Shown one piece after another: positions 32,919 through 40,699 of a stretch of DNA of 52,135 bases; positions within the stretch are counted from its first letter, which is position 1, and every line of letters begins with the position of its first letter. The position numbers were made by a program, and so were the translations under genes. The notes below the pieces were generated by a model that did not search any database, was not told the DNA's origin, and saw nothing but the letters and a program-made list of their open reading frames with translations. Source of the DNA: DATJFQ01 sp035495555 (GTDB lineage Bacteria; Acidobacteriota; Vicinamibacteria; Vicinamibacterales; 2-12-FULL-66-21); NCBI GenBank assembly GCA_035495555.1, contig DATJFQ010000013.1, forward strand, positions 1 through 52,135, given 5' to 3'.

Positions 32919-33746
32919 ATGTCAGGCTTTGCGAACCCGCAGTTGCTCACCACGCCGGCGGAGTTGTCGGGTCGTCTGCAATCGGATGAGGGCGTCCTCG
33001 TGCTGGATCTTCGGCCCGCGGAGGCGTTCGCCGAGGGACACATACCGCACGCGATTCACCTCGACCTCTGGGGCGTGTCGCTCATCAACACCGATCCCGC
33101 TCCGCTGCACGCGTTCATGTGGATGATCGAACACGTGCTCAACCTGCGTGGCGTCGACTCGGACACGCCGGTGATCGTCTACGACGAGCAGTCCGGGATG
33201 CGCGCGGCGCGCGCGTTCTGGTTCCTCGAGTACCTGGGCCATGCGAACGTGCAGATGCTCGACGGCGGCTTCAATCGGTGGACGAGCGAAGGGCATCGGG
33301 TGTCGCACGATTCGGATTCACCGCGAAAGAGCACCTGGACGGCCGCTCCCCAGGCGTCGCGCATTGCGACCTGGCGCGACGTGGAGGCGCGCCTCGGCCG
33401 GAGCGATACGGCAATCGTCGACACGCGCAGCGATGAAGAGTACTTCGGCACGAACGTTCGGGCGAAGCGCGGCGGCGCGATTCCCGGCGCGGTGCACCTC
33501 GAGTGGTGCAATAATCTCGGGCCCGACGGCACGTTCAAGCCGGCTGCCGAACTCCGAACTATGTATGAGAAGCTTGGCGTCACGCCCGACAAAGAGGTCG
33601 TAACCTATTGCCAGGGCGGCTACCGGGCCGCGCACACGTACGTGGCGCTGCGCCTGCTCGGGTATCCGCGCGTGCGGAACTACACGGGTTCGTGGAAGGA
33701 GTGGGGCGATCGCGAAGATCTGCCCATCGAACACCCGGACACATGA
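32919..33746 (+). CDS. sulfurtransferase with two rhodanese domains
   Basis: 275 residues from the ATG at 32919 (MSGFANPQLLTTPAELS); ATGs at 32880 and 32910 are alternatives. The N-terminal rhodanese domain (about 5-130) is inactive, with VYDEQSG in place of the Cys loop. The C-terminal domain has the active Cys C231 in TYCQGGYRA. The CQGGYRA loop is not the CGSGVTA of 3-mercaptopyruvate enzymes and is nearer thiosulfate type. The stop overlaps the next threonine dehydratase gene. Confidence 0.92.
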   Translation: MSGFANPQLLTTPAELSGRLQSDEGVLVLDLRPAEAFAEGHIPHAIHLDLWGVSLINTDPAPLHAFMWMIEHVLNLRGVDSDTPVIVYDEQSGMRAARAFWFLEYLGHANVQMLDGGFNRWTSEGHRVSHDSDSPRKSTWTAAPQASRIATWRDVEARLGRSDTAIVDTRSDEEYFGTNVRAKRGGAIPGAVHLEWCNNLGPDGTFKPAAELRTMYEKLGVTPDKEVVTYCQGGYRAAHTYVALRLLGYPRVRNYTGSWKEWGDREDLPIEHPDT

Positions 33747-34717
33747 TGGAAACCATTCAGGCCACCGACACCGTCCGTTTCGCCGACATCGAAAACGCCG
33801 CGTCGACGCTGGCGGGTCAGGCGCATCGAACGCCCGTTCTGACGTCGCGCGCGCTCGACCGGCACGTGAGCGCGCGGCTTTTCTTCAAATGCGAAAACCT
33901 CCAGCGGGCGGGCGCCTTCAAGTTCCGCGGTGCGTTCAACGCCATGAGCCGGCTGACCGACCATCAACGCCGCAATGGCGTGCTCGCGTATTCGTCGGGC
34001 AATCACGCGCAGGCCGTCGCGCTCGCCGGCCGTGAGCTCGGCATCCCGACGACGATCATCATGCCGTCGGACGCGCCGCAGATGAAGATCGATGCGACAC
34101 GCGGCTACGGCGGGGAAGTGATCCTCTATGACCGTGAGACGCACTCCCGCGAGGACCTCGCGGCGCAGATGTCGTCCGAACGCGGGCTGACGCTCGTTCC
34201 GCCGTTCGACAACCAGTGGATCGTTGCCGGACAGGGTACCGTCGCACGCGAGCTGATTGAGGACGTGGGTACGCTCGACTCTCTCCTCGTCCCCTGCGGC
34301 GGCGGCGGTCTGCTCTCCGGCTGCGCGATCGCCGCGGCGGCGATGTCTCCCGGCTGCAAGACCGTCGGTGTCGAGCCCGCCGCCGGAGACGACGGCGTCC
34401 GCTCGTTCAAGAGCGGGACGCTCCAGAGCGTGAAGAATCCCGACACGATCGCCGACGGCGCGCGGACCTCTTCGCTCGGCCAGATCACGTTCCCGCTGAT
34501 CCGCCGTTACGTGCACGATATGGTGACGGCCACCGACGATCAGTTGATCGCGACGATGGCGCTGCTCGCCGAGCGGCTGAAGCTCGTCGTCGAGCCGACC
34601 GGCGCCTTGGGCGCTGCCGCGGCGCTGCAGGGGATTGTCCCGATCGAAGGCCAGCGCGTCGGCATCGTGATCAGCGGCGGCAACGTCGAACTCGCACGCT
34701 TCGCGCACTGGCTCTAG
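33743..34717 (+). CDS. threonine dehydratase/serine racemase-like PLP enzyme
   Basis: 324 residues. The ATGATGA context at 33743-33746 couples it to the rhodanese gene. Schiff-base lysine K60 (GAFKFRGAF), SSGNHAQAV, and the phosphate loop CGGGGLLSG are intact. The length fits catabolic threonine/serine dehydratases or serine racemase without the C-terminal ACT domain of biosynthetic IlvA. It is a paralogue-level relative of the enzyme at 12714. Coupling to a sulfurtransferase could hint at sulfur amino-acid breakdown, but this is speculative. Confidence 0.9.
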   Translation: MMETIQATDTVRFADIENAASTLAGQAHRTPVLTSRALDRHVSARLFFKCENLQRAGAFKFRGAFNAMSRLTDHQRRNGVLAYSSGNHAQAVALAGRELGIPTTIIMPSDAPQMKIDATRGYGGEVILYDRETHSREDLAAQMSSERGLTLVPPFDNQWIVAGQGTVARELIEDVGTLDSLLVPCGGGGLLSGCAIAAAAMSPGCKTVGVEPAAGDDGVRSFKSGTLQSVKNPDTIADGARTSSLGQITFPLIRRYVHDMVTATDDQLIATMALLAERLKLVVEPTGALGAAAALQGIVPIEGQRVGIVISGGNVELARFAHWL

Positions 34718-34764
34718 CGCGCTCGGTGCTTCGTGCGCGGGTGCTTCGTGCGCGGTGCTTGGTG
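34718..34764. repeat. heptamer array, units GTGCTTC and GTGCGCG
   Basis: Alternating GTGCTTC, GTGCGCG and GTGCTTG heptamers between the dehydratase stop and the broken four-helix gene on the other strand. The complementary GCACCGA units appear at 35215-35258. Confidence 0.8.
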
Positions 34765-35087
34765 CTACTCCGGGTCGGTTCGTCGCAGGGATTTCAGGAA
34801 TTTCAGATTTGCGTTCATCGCGCGGCGGCAGAGCTCAGACATCTCGCGTGTGTCTTCGGGCGTGAAGTACCCCCGCTGGCGTCCGTCCCGGAGGCAATCC
34901 TTCGTTTCACCCAGTGAACCCTGGGCGGTGTTGTAGTACGGGCGCATCTCGGTGTGACGATATTTGTAGAATCCCTCCGACTGGTTCCCGCACGCCGACG
35001 CGACTGCGTCGCGGATATTCGACGTGAACTCTGTCGCAACTTGTCGGCGAGTTGCCAGCAAATCAGATCTTCATGGTCTCGAGGCAT
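34765..35087 (-). pseudogene. broken four-helix bundle protein (23S rRNA intervening-sequence family)
   Basis: The C-terminal part (NIRDAVASACGNQSEGF, then RHTEMRPYYNTAQGSLGET and RGYFTPEDT) matches the stand-alone four-helix bundle family. The usual beginning, MPRDHEDLICWQLADKL, is present from an ATG at 35087 but in another frame. The reading frame changes near 35040. About 15-20 residues that normally lie between the two parts are missing. A deletion with frameshift therefore probably inactivated the gene. A 98-residue frame starting at 35061 exists but lacks the first helix. Confidence 0.7.
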
Positions 35088-35214
35088 GCCCGCACCGCTC
35101 GCACGACGAATGCCGATTGCGTTTCCAAGCAAATTCACAGGAAAATGGATTTCGGAGTGGGAAAGTACGTAGTTTCAGCAACGGCCCCATTCTCTCGAAC
35201 GATCACTTTTTGCA

Positions 35215-35258
35215 CCGAGCACCCGCACCGAGCACCGAGCACCAAGCACCGAGCACCT
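35215..35258. repeat. heptamer array, unit GCACCGA
   Basis: Five or six GCACCGA/GCACCAA units end 3-4 nt before the dipeptidase ATG, so the array lies where a ribosome site should be. Inverse of the 34718-34764 array. Confidence 0.8.
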
Positions 35259-35260
35259 GT

Positions 35261-36628
35261 ATGGATAACGTGATCGATTTCATCAACACACATCGCGATC
35301 AATACGTCGAGGAGCTGAAAGCGTATCTGGCCATTCCGAGCATCAGCGCGCTGCCGCAGCACAGTCAGGACGTGCGGCGCTGCGCGGAGTGGACCGGCGA
35401 CGAGATGCGCCGCATCGGCATGCAGAACGTGCGGTTGATCGAAACGCCAGGGTATCCAGTTGTGTACGGCGACTGGCTGGGTGCCGAGGGTGCGCCGACG
35501 ATCCTCTTCTACGGCCACTACGACGTGCAGCCGGTCGATCCGCTCGATTTGTGGGAATCACCGCCGTTCGAAGCGACAGTGCGTGACGGTGAGCTCTACG
35601 CGCGCGGCGCCGCAGACGACAAGGGGCAGGTCTTCATGCACTTCAAGGCGATTGAAGCGCATCTGAAGCAGAACGGCCGCCTGCCGTGCAACATCAAGGT
35701 GATCCTCGAAGGCGAGGAGGAAGTCGGCTCCGAACACCTCGATACCTTCGTCAAAGAACACGCCGGGGAACTGGCCGCCGACGTGGTCGTCATCTCCGAT
35801 TCGCCGATGTTCGACCGCGGCATCCCGTCCATCTGTTACGGCCTCCGCGGCCTGGTGTATTTCCAGATCGATCTGCGCGGGACGAAAACGGACCTGCACT
35901 CCGGCTCCTTCGGGGGTGCCGTCGCGAATCCGGCCTTCCAGCTCGCGAACATGCTTGCGCAGATGAAGGACCGCAGCGGGCGCGTTCGCATTCCGGGTTT
36001 CTATGACGATGTGCGCGAGCTGCGGCCCGAAGAACGGGAGCAGTGGCGCAAGCTGCCGTTCAACGAAAAGCGCTACGCGAAGGAACTCGGCGCGCCAAAA
36101 CTGTGGGGTGAGTCAGGCTACAGCACGCTGGAGCGGGTCTGGGCGCGGCCCACGTTCGAAGTCAACGGCCTCCTGTCCGGTTTCACCGGCGAAGGCGCGA
36201 AGACGGTCATTCCAGCCGTCGCGATGGCGAAGGTGAGCATGCGGCTCGTGCCGGATCAACTGCCGGATCGAGTCGCCGAGCAGTTCGACGCGTATGTCGC
36301 GAAGATCGCGCCGAAGAGCGTCGACGTGAAGGTCACCCGCATGCACGGCGGCAAGCCGTGGATGACGGACTTCGACAACGAGTACGTCCAGGCGGCCGGC
36401 CGCGCGATTCAGAAGGGCTTCGGCAAAGAGCCGGTCTTCAACCGCGAAGGCGGCTCGATCCCCGTCGTGGCCACGTTCCAGGAGATCCTTGGCCTGCCGT
36501 CTGTCCTCTTCGGCGTTGGCCTGCCGGACGAGAACGCGCACGCCCCCAACGAGAAGCTCGATCTGGGGAACTTCCACGGCGGCATCATCGCGTCGGCGAT
36601 TCTGTACGACGAGATCGCGAAAGGCTGA
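35261..36628 (+). CDS. M20-family dipeptidase
   Basis: 455 residues from the ATG at 35261. Zinc ligands include H86-x-D88 (GHYDVQP) and D119 (AADDKGQ). The catalytic general base lies in the acidic run LEGEEEVGS (149-157), followed by a dimerisation domain and a final HAPNEKLDLGNFHGG with the last His ligand. It is close to carnosinase-like cytosolic dipeptidases. No signal peptide, so likely cytoplasmic. Its TGA overlaps the proposed CTG start of rmlA. Confidence 0.94.
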   Translation: MDNVIDFINTHRDQYVEELKAYLAIPSISALPQHSQDVRRCAEWTGDEMRRIGMQNVRLIETPGYPVVYGDWLGAEGAPTILFYGHYDVQPVDPLDLWESPPFEATVRDGELYARGAADDKGQVFMHFKAIEAHLKQNGRLPCNIKVILEGEEEVGSEHLDTFVKEHAGELAADVVVISDSPMFDRGIPSICYGLRGLVYFQIDLRGTKTDLHSGSFGGAVANPAFQLANMLAQMKDRSGRVRIPGFYDDVRELRPEEREQWRKLPFNEKRYAKELGAPKLWGESGYSTLERVWARPTFEVNGLLSGFTGEGAKTVIPAVAMAKVSMRLVPDQLPDRVAEQFDAYVAKIAPKSVDVKVTRMHGGKPWMTDFDNEYVQAAGRAIQKGFGKEPVFNREGGSIPVVATFQEILGLPSVLFGVGLPDENAHAPNEKLDLGNFHGGIIASAILYDEIAKG

Positions 36629-37551
36629 ACCTGAAGGGGATCATTCTCGCGGGCGGCTCCGGCACGCGGTTGTACCCGCTGACGCGCGTGGTCAGTAAAC
36701 AACTCCTGCCGGTCTATGACAAGCCGATGGTGTATTACCCGCTTTCGACGCTGATGCTCGCCGGCATCCGCGACGTGCTGGTGATCTCCACCCCGTCCGA
36801 CCTCCCCCGCTTCGAGCAGCTCCTGGGCGACGGCAGCCAGTGGGGCATGCACTTCGCGTATGCGGGCCAGCCGGAGCCGAACGGGCTCGCGCAGGCGTTC
36901 GTGATCGGCCGCCAGTTCATCGGATCCGGCGGCGTCTCGCTCGTCCTCGGCGACAACATCTTCTACGGCGAAGGCCTCACCGCGCTGCTTCAGCGCGCAG
37001 CCGCGAAACTTCGGGGCGCCACGATTTTCGGCTATCCGGTGAACGAGCCGCAGCGGTACGGCGTCGCCGAGTTGGACGGCAGCGGCCGCGTCGTCGGCAT
37101 CGAGGAGAAGCCCGAGCACCCGAAGTCGCATTACGCGGTCACCGGCCTCTACTTCTACGACAATCGCGTCATCGACATGGCCGCAGCCCTTCGTCCATCG
37201 GCGCGCGGTGAGTACGAGATCACGGATGTGAATGTCGCGTACCTCGAGACCGGCGAGCTCGAGATGGAGATCTTCGGCCGCGGCATGGCGTGGCTCGATA
37301 CGGGGACACACGAGTCGCTCTACGATGCCTCTTCCTTCATCGAAACCGTCGAAAAACGCCAGGGCCTGAAAATCGCCTGCCCGGAGGAGATCGCCTTTCG
37401 GATGGGCTACATCGACGCCGAGCAGGTCAGGCGGTTGGGGCGTTCACTGGCGGGAAGTTCGTACGGCAACTATCTGCTCCACATCGTCGATCAGCCGTCG
37501 ATCGGCGTCACGGACCATCGCGTTCGCGAATCGCGAACCTCCAACCTCTAG
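36625..37551 (+). CDS. rmlA: glucose-1-phosphate thymidylyltransferase RmlA/RfbA
   Basis: About 308 residues. It makes dTDP-glucose, the first step of dTDP-rhamnose formation. The nucleotide motif LAGGSGTRLYPLT and the KQLLPVYDKPMVYYPL segment (catalytic Lys) are intact, as is GDNIFYG. No ATG, GTG or TTG lies at the expected N-terminus. A CTG at 36625 would give a canonical NLKGIILAGG beginning and overlaps the dipeptidase TGA as CTGA. A second CTG at 36631 is possible. No rmlB, rmlC or rmlD is adjacent. Confidence 0.92.
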   Translation: MNLKGIILAGGSGTRLYPLTRVVSKQLLPVYDKPMVYYPLSTLMLAGIRDVLVISTPSDLPRFEQLLGDGSQWGMHFAYAGQPEPNGLAQAFVIGRQFIGSGGVSLVLGDNIFYGEGLTALLQRAAAKLRGATIFGYPVNEPQRYGVAELDGSGRVVGIEEKPEHPKSHYAVTGLYFYDNRVIDMAAALRPSARGEYEITDVNVAYLETGELEMEIFGRGMAWLDTGTHESLYDASSFIETVEKRQGLKIACPEEIAFRMGYIDAEQVRRLGRSLAGSSYGNYLLHIVDQPSIGVTDHRVRESRTSNL

Positions 37552-37593
37552 CGTCGAATCTGTAAGCCAGCGTTACCCCGGCGCGAGGGCAGC

Positions 37594-37680
37594 GCGAGCA
37601 GCCCCACCGCGTGCTCAGCGTCCGGGAAAAACAGTCGACGTGGAGCCGCTTCCGCGCGCGGTGGCGCGCCCCGCTCGCGC
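37594..37680. repeat. dispersed structured repeat, degenerate copy C
   Basis: Diverged copy of the element at 42146-42281 and 48064-48196, in the orientation of the 48-kb copy. The recognisable part runs through GTGCTC, CCGG, AAAA, CAGTCGACG and GGAGCCGC. It is followed by GCGCCTC-type heptamers. With the array it fills most of the 285-nt spacer between rmlA and the HAD gene. Confidence 0.55.
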
Positions 37681-37694
37681 GCCCGCCTTTCGAA

Positions 37695-37815
37695 CCTCGA
37701 ACCCCGAACCTCCTCCCGCCTCGCCCGTCGCGCCTCCCGCCTCGCACCTCCCGCCTCGCGCCTCGCGCCTCCCGCCTCGCGCCTCGCGCCTCCCGCCTCG
37801 CGCCTCGCGCCTCGC
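37695..37815. repeat. GCGCCTC heptamer array
   Basis: A lead-in of CGAACCTCGAACCCCGAACC is followed by about 15 GCGCCTC/CCGCCTC units. It ends just before a -10-like TACAAT (37819-37824) that stands 12 nt upstream of the HAD gene start. Confidence 0.85.
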
Positions 37816-37818
37816 GAG

Positions 37819-37824
37819 TACAAT
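37819..37824 (+). promoter_or_regulatory. -10-like TACAAT directly after heptamer array
   Basis: TACAAT lies 12 nt before the ATG at 37837. Its -35 region would fall inside the GCGCCTC array. Confidence 0.35.
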
Positions 37825-37836
37825 GGCCGCGTCACA

Positions 37837-38565
37837 ATGGCGCTTCGTATCGGGTTCGACATGGATGGCGTTCTCGCGGACTTTGCGCGGGCGTATCGCG
37901 AGGTCGAAGAACGCGTGTTCGGTCCCGTCGCGAGTGCGACCCGTCCCGGTGATCCGGAGGATGACGAAGCCTCTGAAACCGCCCGCGAATCAACCGAATC
38001 AGCGGACGGGGATGCGGCTTCTCCTGCGGACGTGGCGGCTGCCAGCCATGCGCTGCGTCGACGCCGCGATGTGGTCTGGCAGACGATCGAAGGAACGGAG
38101 AATTTCTGGACGACGCTCCGTCCACTGGATCCTGGCGCCGTTGGCCGGATCCATCAGCTCGCGACGGAGTATGGGTGGGACGTGTTCTTCATCACGCAGC
38201 GCCCGGCCACTGAAGGCGACACCGTTCAACGGCAGACGCAGCGCTGGCTGGTTGCCCAGGGTTTCGACCTGCCGAGCGTGCTCGTGATCCATGGATCGCG
38301 CGGTGAGGCGGCGCGCGCGCTCAGGCTCGATTACCTGGTGGACGACAGCGCGCGCAATTGCGTCGATGTCAAAGCGCAGGCGGACGCGAAGACGCTGTTC
38401 GTGACCAACCCCGCGGACGAGACGACCGCCGAGAGCGCGCGGCGCCTGGGCATCGGCACCGTATCGTCGATCTCCGAAGCGCTCGGCATCCTGGAGCAGG
38501 CGAGCCTTGCTCTCACGCGGCCGACGCTCCTGAGCCGGATCACGAAGCTGGTGGGCTGGGACTGA
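37837..38565 (+). CDS. HAD-superfamily phosphatase (deoxyribonucleotidase-like)
   Basis: 242 residues. Motif I is GFDMDGVLADF (nucleophile Asp in DMDGV). FFITQRPATEGDT fits motif II, and YLVDDSARNCVD carries the terminal acidic pair. An acidic, low-complexity insertion (about 30-62: PGDPEDDEASETARESTES) interrupts the cap region. It resembles 5'(3')-deoxyribonucleotidase-type HAD enzymes, but the substrate is uncertain. It lies 4 nt before the Ser/Thr kinase gene, so the two are probably co-transcribed. Confidence 0.85.
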   Translation: MALRIGFDMDGVLADFARAYREVEERVFGPVASATRPGDPEDDEASETARESTESADGDAASPADVAAASHALRRRRDVVWQTIEGTENFWTTLRPLDPGAVGRIHQLATEYGWDVFFITQRPATEGDTVQRQTQRWLVAQGFDLPSVLVIHGSRGEAARALRLDYLVDDSARNCVDVKAQADAKTLFVTNPADETTAESARRLGIGTVSSISEALGILEQASLALTRPTLLSRITKLVGWD

Positions 38566-38569
38566 CGCG

Positions 38570-40552
38570 ATGGAATCCTTCGGGCGGTATGAGCTTCACG
38601 AGCAGCTCGGACACGGCGGCATGGGCGTCGTGTACCGCGCGCACGATACCGTCCTGCAGCGGATCGTCGCGCTGAAGCTCGTAGCCGCATCCTACGTGGA
38701 CGACCCCGAGATGCGCGAGCGCTTCTTCCGCGAAGCGCGCGCCGCCGCGCAGCTCACCCACAAGAACATCGTCACGGTCTACGACCTGGGAGAGCACGAA
38801 GGGCGGCCGTATCTCGCGATGGAATACCTCGCGGGTGAAGACCTCCAGCGGCGACTCTCGCGGCCCGAGAAGATGCCGCTGGCGCGCCGACTGGAGGTCG
38901 CGACGGAGTTCTGCCAGGGCGTCGAGCACGCGCATGAGCATGGAATCGTGCATCGCGATCTGAAGCCGGCGAACATCTTCCTGGCGGACAACGGCGGCGT
39001 GAAGATCCTCGACTTCGGCCTCGCACGGCCGATGGCGTCACAGCTCACGCAGAGCAACATGCTCATGGGCACCATCAACTACATGGCGCCTGAACAGGTG
39101 CGCGGCGAGCGGGCGGATCAGCGGTCCGACATTTTCTCGCTCGGTGTGGTGCTGTACGAGCTGTTCGGGGGGCGCAGGGCGTTCGAAGGGGACTCCGTCG
39201 CGTCGACGCTCTACAAAATCCTTCAGGACGTCCCGGAGCCGCTGTCGAGCGTCGATGCTGAAATCCCGCCGTCGCTCGCGCAGGTGGTCGAGCGTGCGCT
39301 CGCGAAGAATCGCGAGGAACGGTATCAGAACGTCGCTGCTGTGGTCAGCGATCTCCGCGAAGCCGTCAGTCCTTCTCCGCTGTCGTTGCCCGGAGCATCC
39401 CACGGGACGTTGATCACGCCGGCCACGCGGGTCGAATCCGCCGTGAGGCCGCCGAGCACGCCGTCGCAGCCTGCGCCTTCGACTTCAGAAGGCCCGTTGC
39501 CGTCCGCGCCGCCGCAGCGCAGCCGCCTCGTGCCGATCCTGGTCGGCGCTCTGGTGGTTGCGGCTGCTGCTACGGCCTGGATGGCCAGCCGTCGCGCGGC
39601 TCCGGTTCCGGAGTCTGCTCAGACGACGTCAACGGCGCCAGCCCCGGCACCCCCCGCACAAACCGCCGTGCCGAATTCGCCGGCCGTCACGCCGCGCGAG
39701 GCTCCGACCGCTCCGTTGGAGACCGGTGGCCAGAAGGCGAGCGCGTCCGAGGCAGCGGCGGTCGCGGCAGCGAGGCAGCAGGCGGAAACCGCCCGTGGTC
39801 GGATGACGGAGGGTCGAACGGCAGCCGAAGCTGCCGGCGCGCCGGAGAAGGCTGCCGACGCGTTCAGAAACGCGTCCCGGCGCGCGCAGGACGCCGAGCG
39901 CTTGTTCAAGGCGCAGAAGTTTGATGCGGCCGCGTCGCGATACTACGAGGCCAGCGGTCTGTTCCGGGACGCCGAGGCCGCCGCGCGCGCGGCGACGCAG
40001 GCGCAGCATCCCAACCCGCCGTCACAGCCGACCTCTCAGCGTCCGCAGCAGGGGGCAGCGTCCGCGCCAGCGACGGCGGTGATCATCCCTCCGCCTTCGT
40101 CGCCGCCTGTAACGGCGCCAGTGTCTCCCCAGCCTGTGCCGTCCACCACGCCGCCGGCGGCGCCGCCGGTCGTTCCCCATGCCGAGCCTTCCCCGCCGGC
40201 GGCTCCGCAGGGACCGACCGATGAGCAGCGCATCACCGAGTTGCTCAACCGGTATCGCGAGGCGCTGGAGTCCCGCAGTATCGATCGCCTGAAGCAGATC
40301 TGGCCGTCGTTGTCAGGCTCGGCGGAGAGCGCGCTGCGCGACGAATTTCAGCACGCCTCGCGTATTTCCGTGGAGATCTCGTCGCCGCAGATTTCGGTCA
40401 ACGGCAACACCGGCCGCGTCGTCTTCGATCGCCACTATTCGCTCGTGACCGTGGACGGTCAGCGTCCGCAGAGCAGTTCGCAGGTGACGATGGACCTCCG
40501 CCGCGCCGGCAGCAGCTGGCTCATAGAGTCCGTCCGCTTCTCCCCCCGCTGA
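38570..40552 (+). CDS. receptor-like Ser/Thr protein kinase
   Basis: 660 residues. The catalytic domain (7-265) is intact: GHGGMG (14-19), K36 (VALK), E55, HRDLKPAN (128-135) and DFG (148-150). A Pro-rich juxtamembrane stretch leads to one transmembrane helix (about 319-340). Outside are an Ala-rich helical segment (about 385-475), a long Pro/Ala linker, and a C-terminal alpha+beta domain (about 545-660, TDEQRITELLNRYREALESRS to the end) resembling the NTF2/SnoaL-like fold. The external domain may sense a ligand. A terminator hairpin follows. Confidence 0.93.
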   Translation: MESFGRYELHEQLGHGGMGVVYRAHDTVLQRIVALKLVAASYVDDPEMRERFFREARAAAQLTHKNIVTVYDLGEHEGRPYLAMEYLAGEDLQRRLSRPEKMPLARRLEVATEFCQGVEHAHEHGIVHRDLKPANIFLADNGGVKILDFGLARPMASQLTQSNMLMGTINYMAPEQVRGERADQRSDIFSLGVVLYELFGGRRAFEGDSVASTLYKILQDVPEPLSSVDAEIPPSLAQVVERALAKNREERYQNVAAVVSDLREAVSPSPLSLPGASHGTLITPATRVESAVRPPSTPSQPAPSTSEGPLPSAPPQRSRLVPILVGALVVAAAATAWMASRRAAPVPESAQTTSTAPAPAPPAQTAVPNSPAVTPREAPTAPLETGGQKASASEAAAVAAARQQAETARGRMTEGRTAAEAAGAPEKAADAFRNASRRAQDAERLFKAQKFDAAASRYYEASGLFRDAEAAARAATQAQHPNPPSQPTSQRPQQGAASAPATAVIIPPPSSPPVTAPVSPQPVPSTTPPAAPPVVPHAEPSPPAAPQGPTDEQRITELLNRYREALESRSIDRLKQIWPSLSGSAESALRDEFQHASRISVEISSPQISVNGNTGRVVFDRHYSLVTVDGQRPQSSSQVTMDLRRAGSSWLIESVRFSPR

Positions 40553-40637
40553 AAAAAAAGGGGACAACCGCCATTTTTCGCAAAAAAAGGGGACAGCCGC
40601 CATTTTTCGCGAAAAAAGGGGACAACCGCCTTTTTTT
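40551..40637. repeat. three 29-nt direct repeats containing GGGGACARCCGCC
   Basis: Three units of about 29 nt, each a run of A, then GGGGACAACCGCC (or GGGGACAGCCGCC), then a run of T and CGC. They begin at the kinase stop codon. The word resembles GGGGACAG repeats seen around REP-type elements in other bacteria (from memory). Confidence 0.85.
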
Positions 40638-40665
40638 GAAAATAATGGCGGTTGTCCCCTTTTTT
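40612..40665 (+). terminator. strong hairpin terminator after kinase gene
   Basis: AAAAAAGGGGACAACCGCC (40612-40630) pairs with GGCGGTTGTCCCCTTTTTT (40647-40665): a 13-bp GC stem flanked by A/T runs on both sides. It can terminate transcription in both directions, and uses the third direct repeat as its left arm. Confidence 0.75.
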
Positions 40666-40699
40666 GGTGCTCTTCACCCCGCCGCCCGATGAGGACCGC

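Noticed and set aside
34815..35138. 107-codon frame as an independent gene
   Set aside because: Only its first 18 or so codons after the inner ATG resemble the four-helix family; the rest is out of frame. It is the 5' part of the broken gene.
40551..40637. CRISPR-like 29-nt direct repeats
   Set aside because: The units are contiguous without unique spacers and end in a terminator hairpin.
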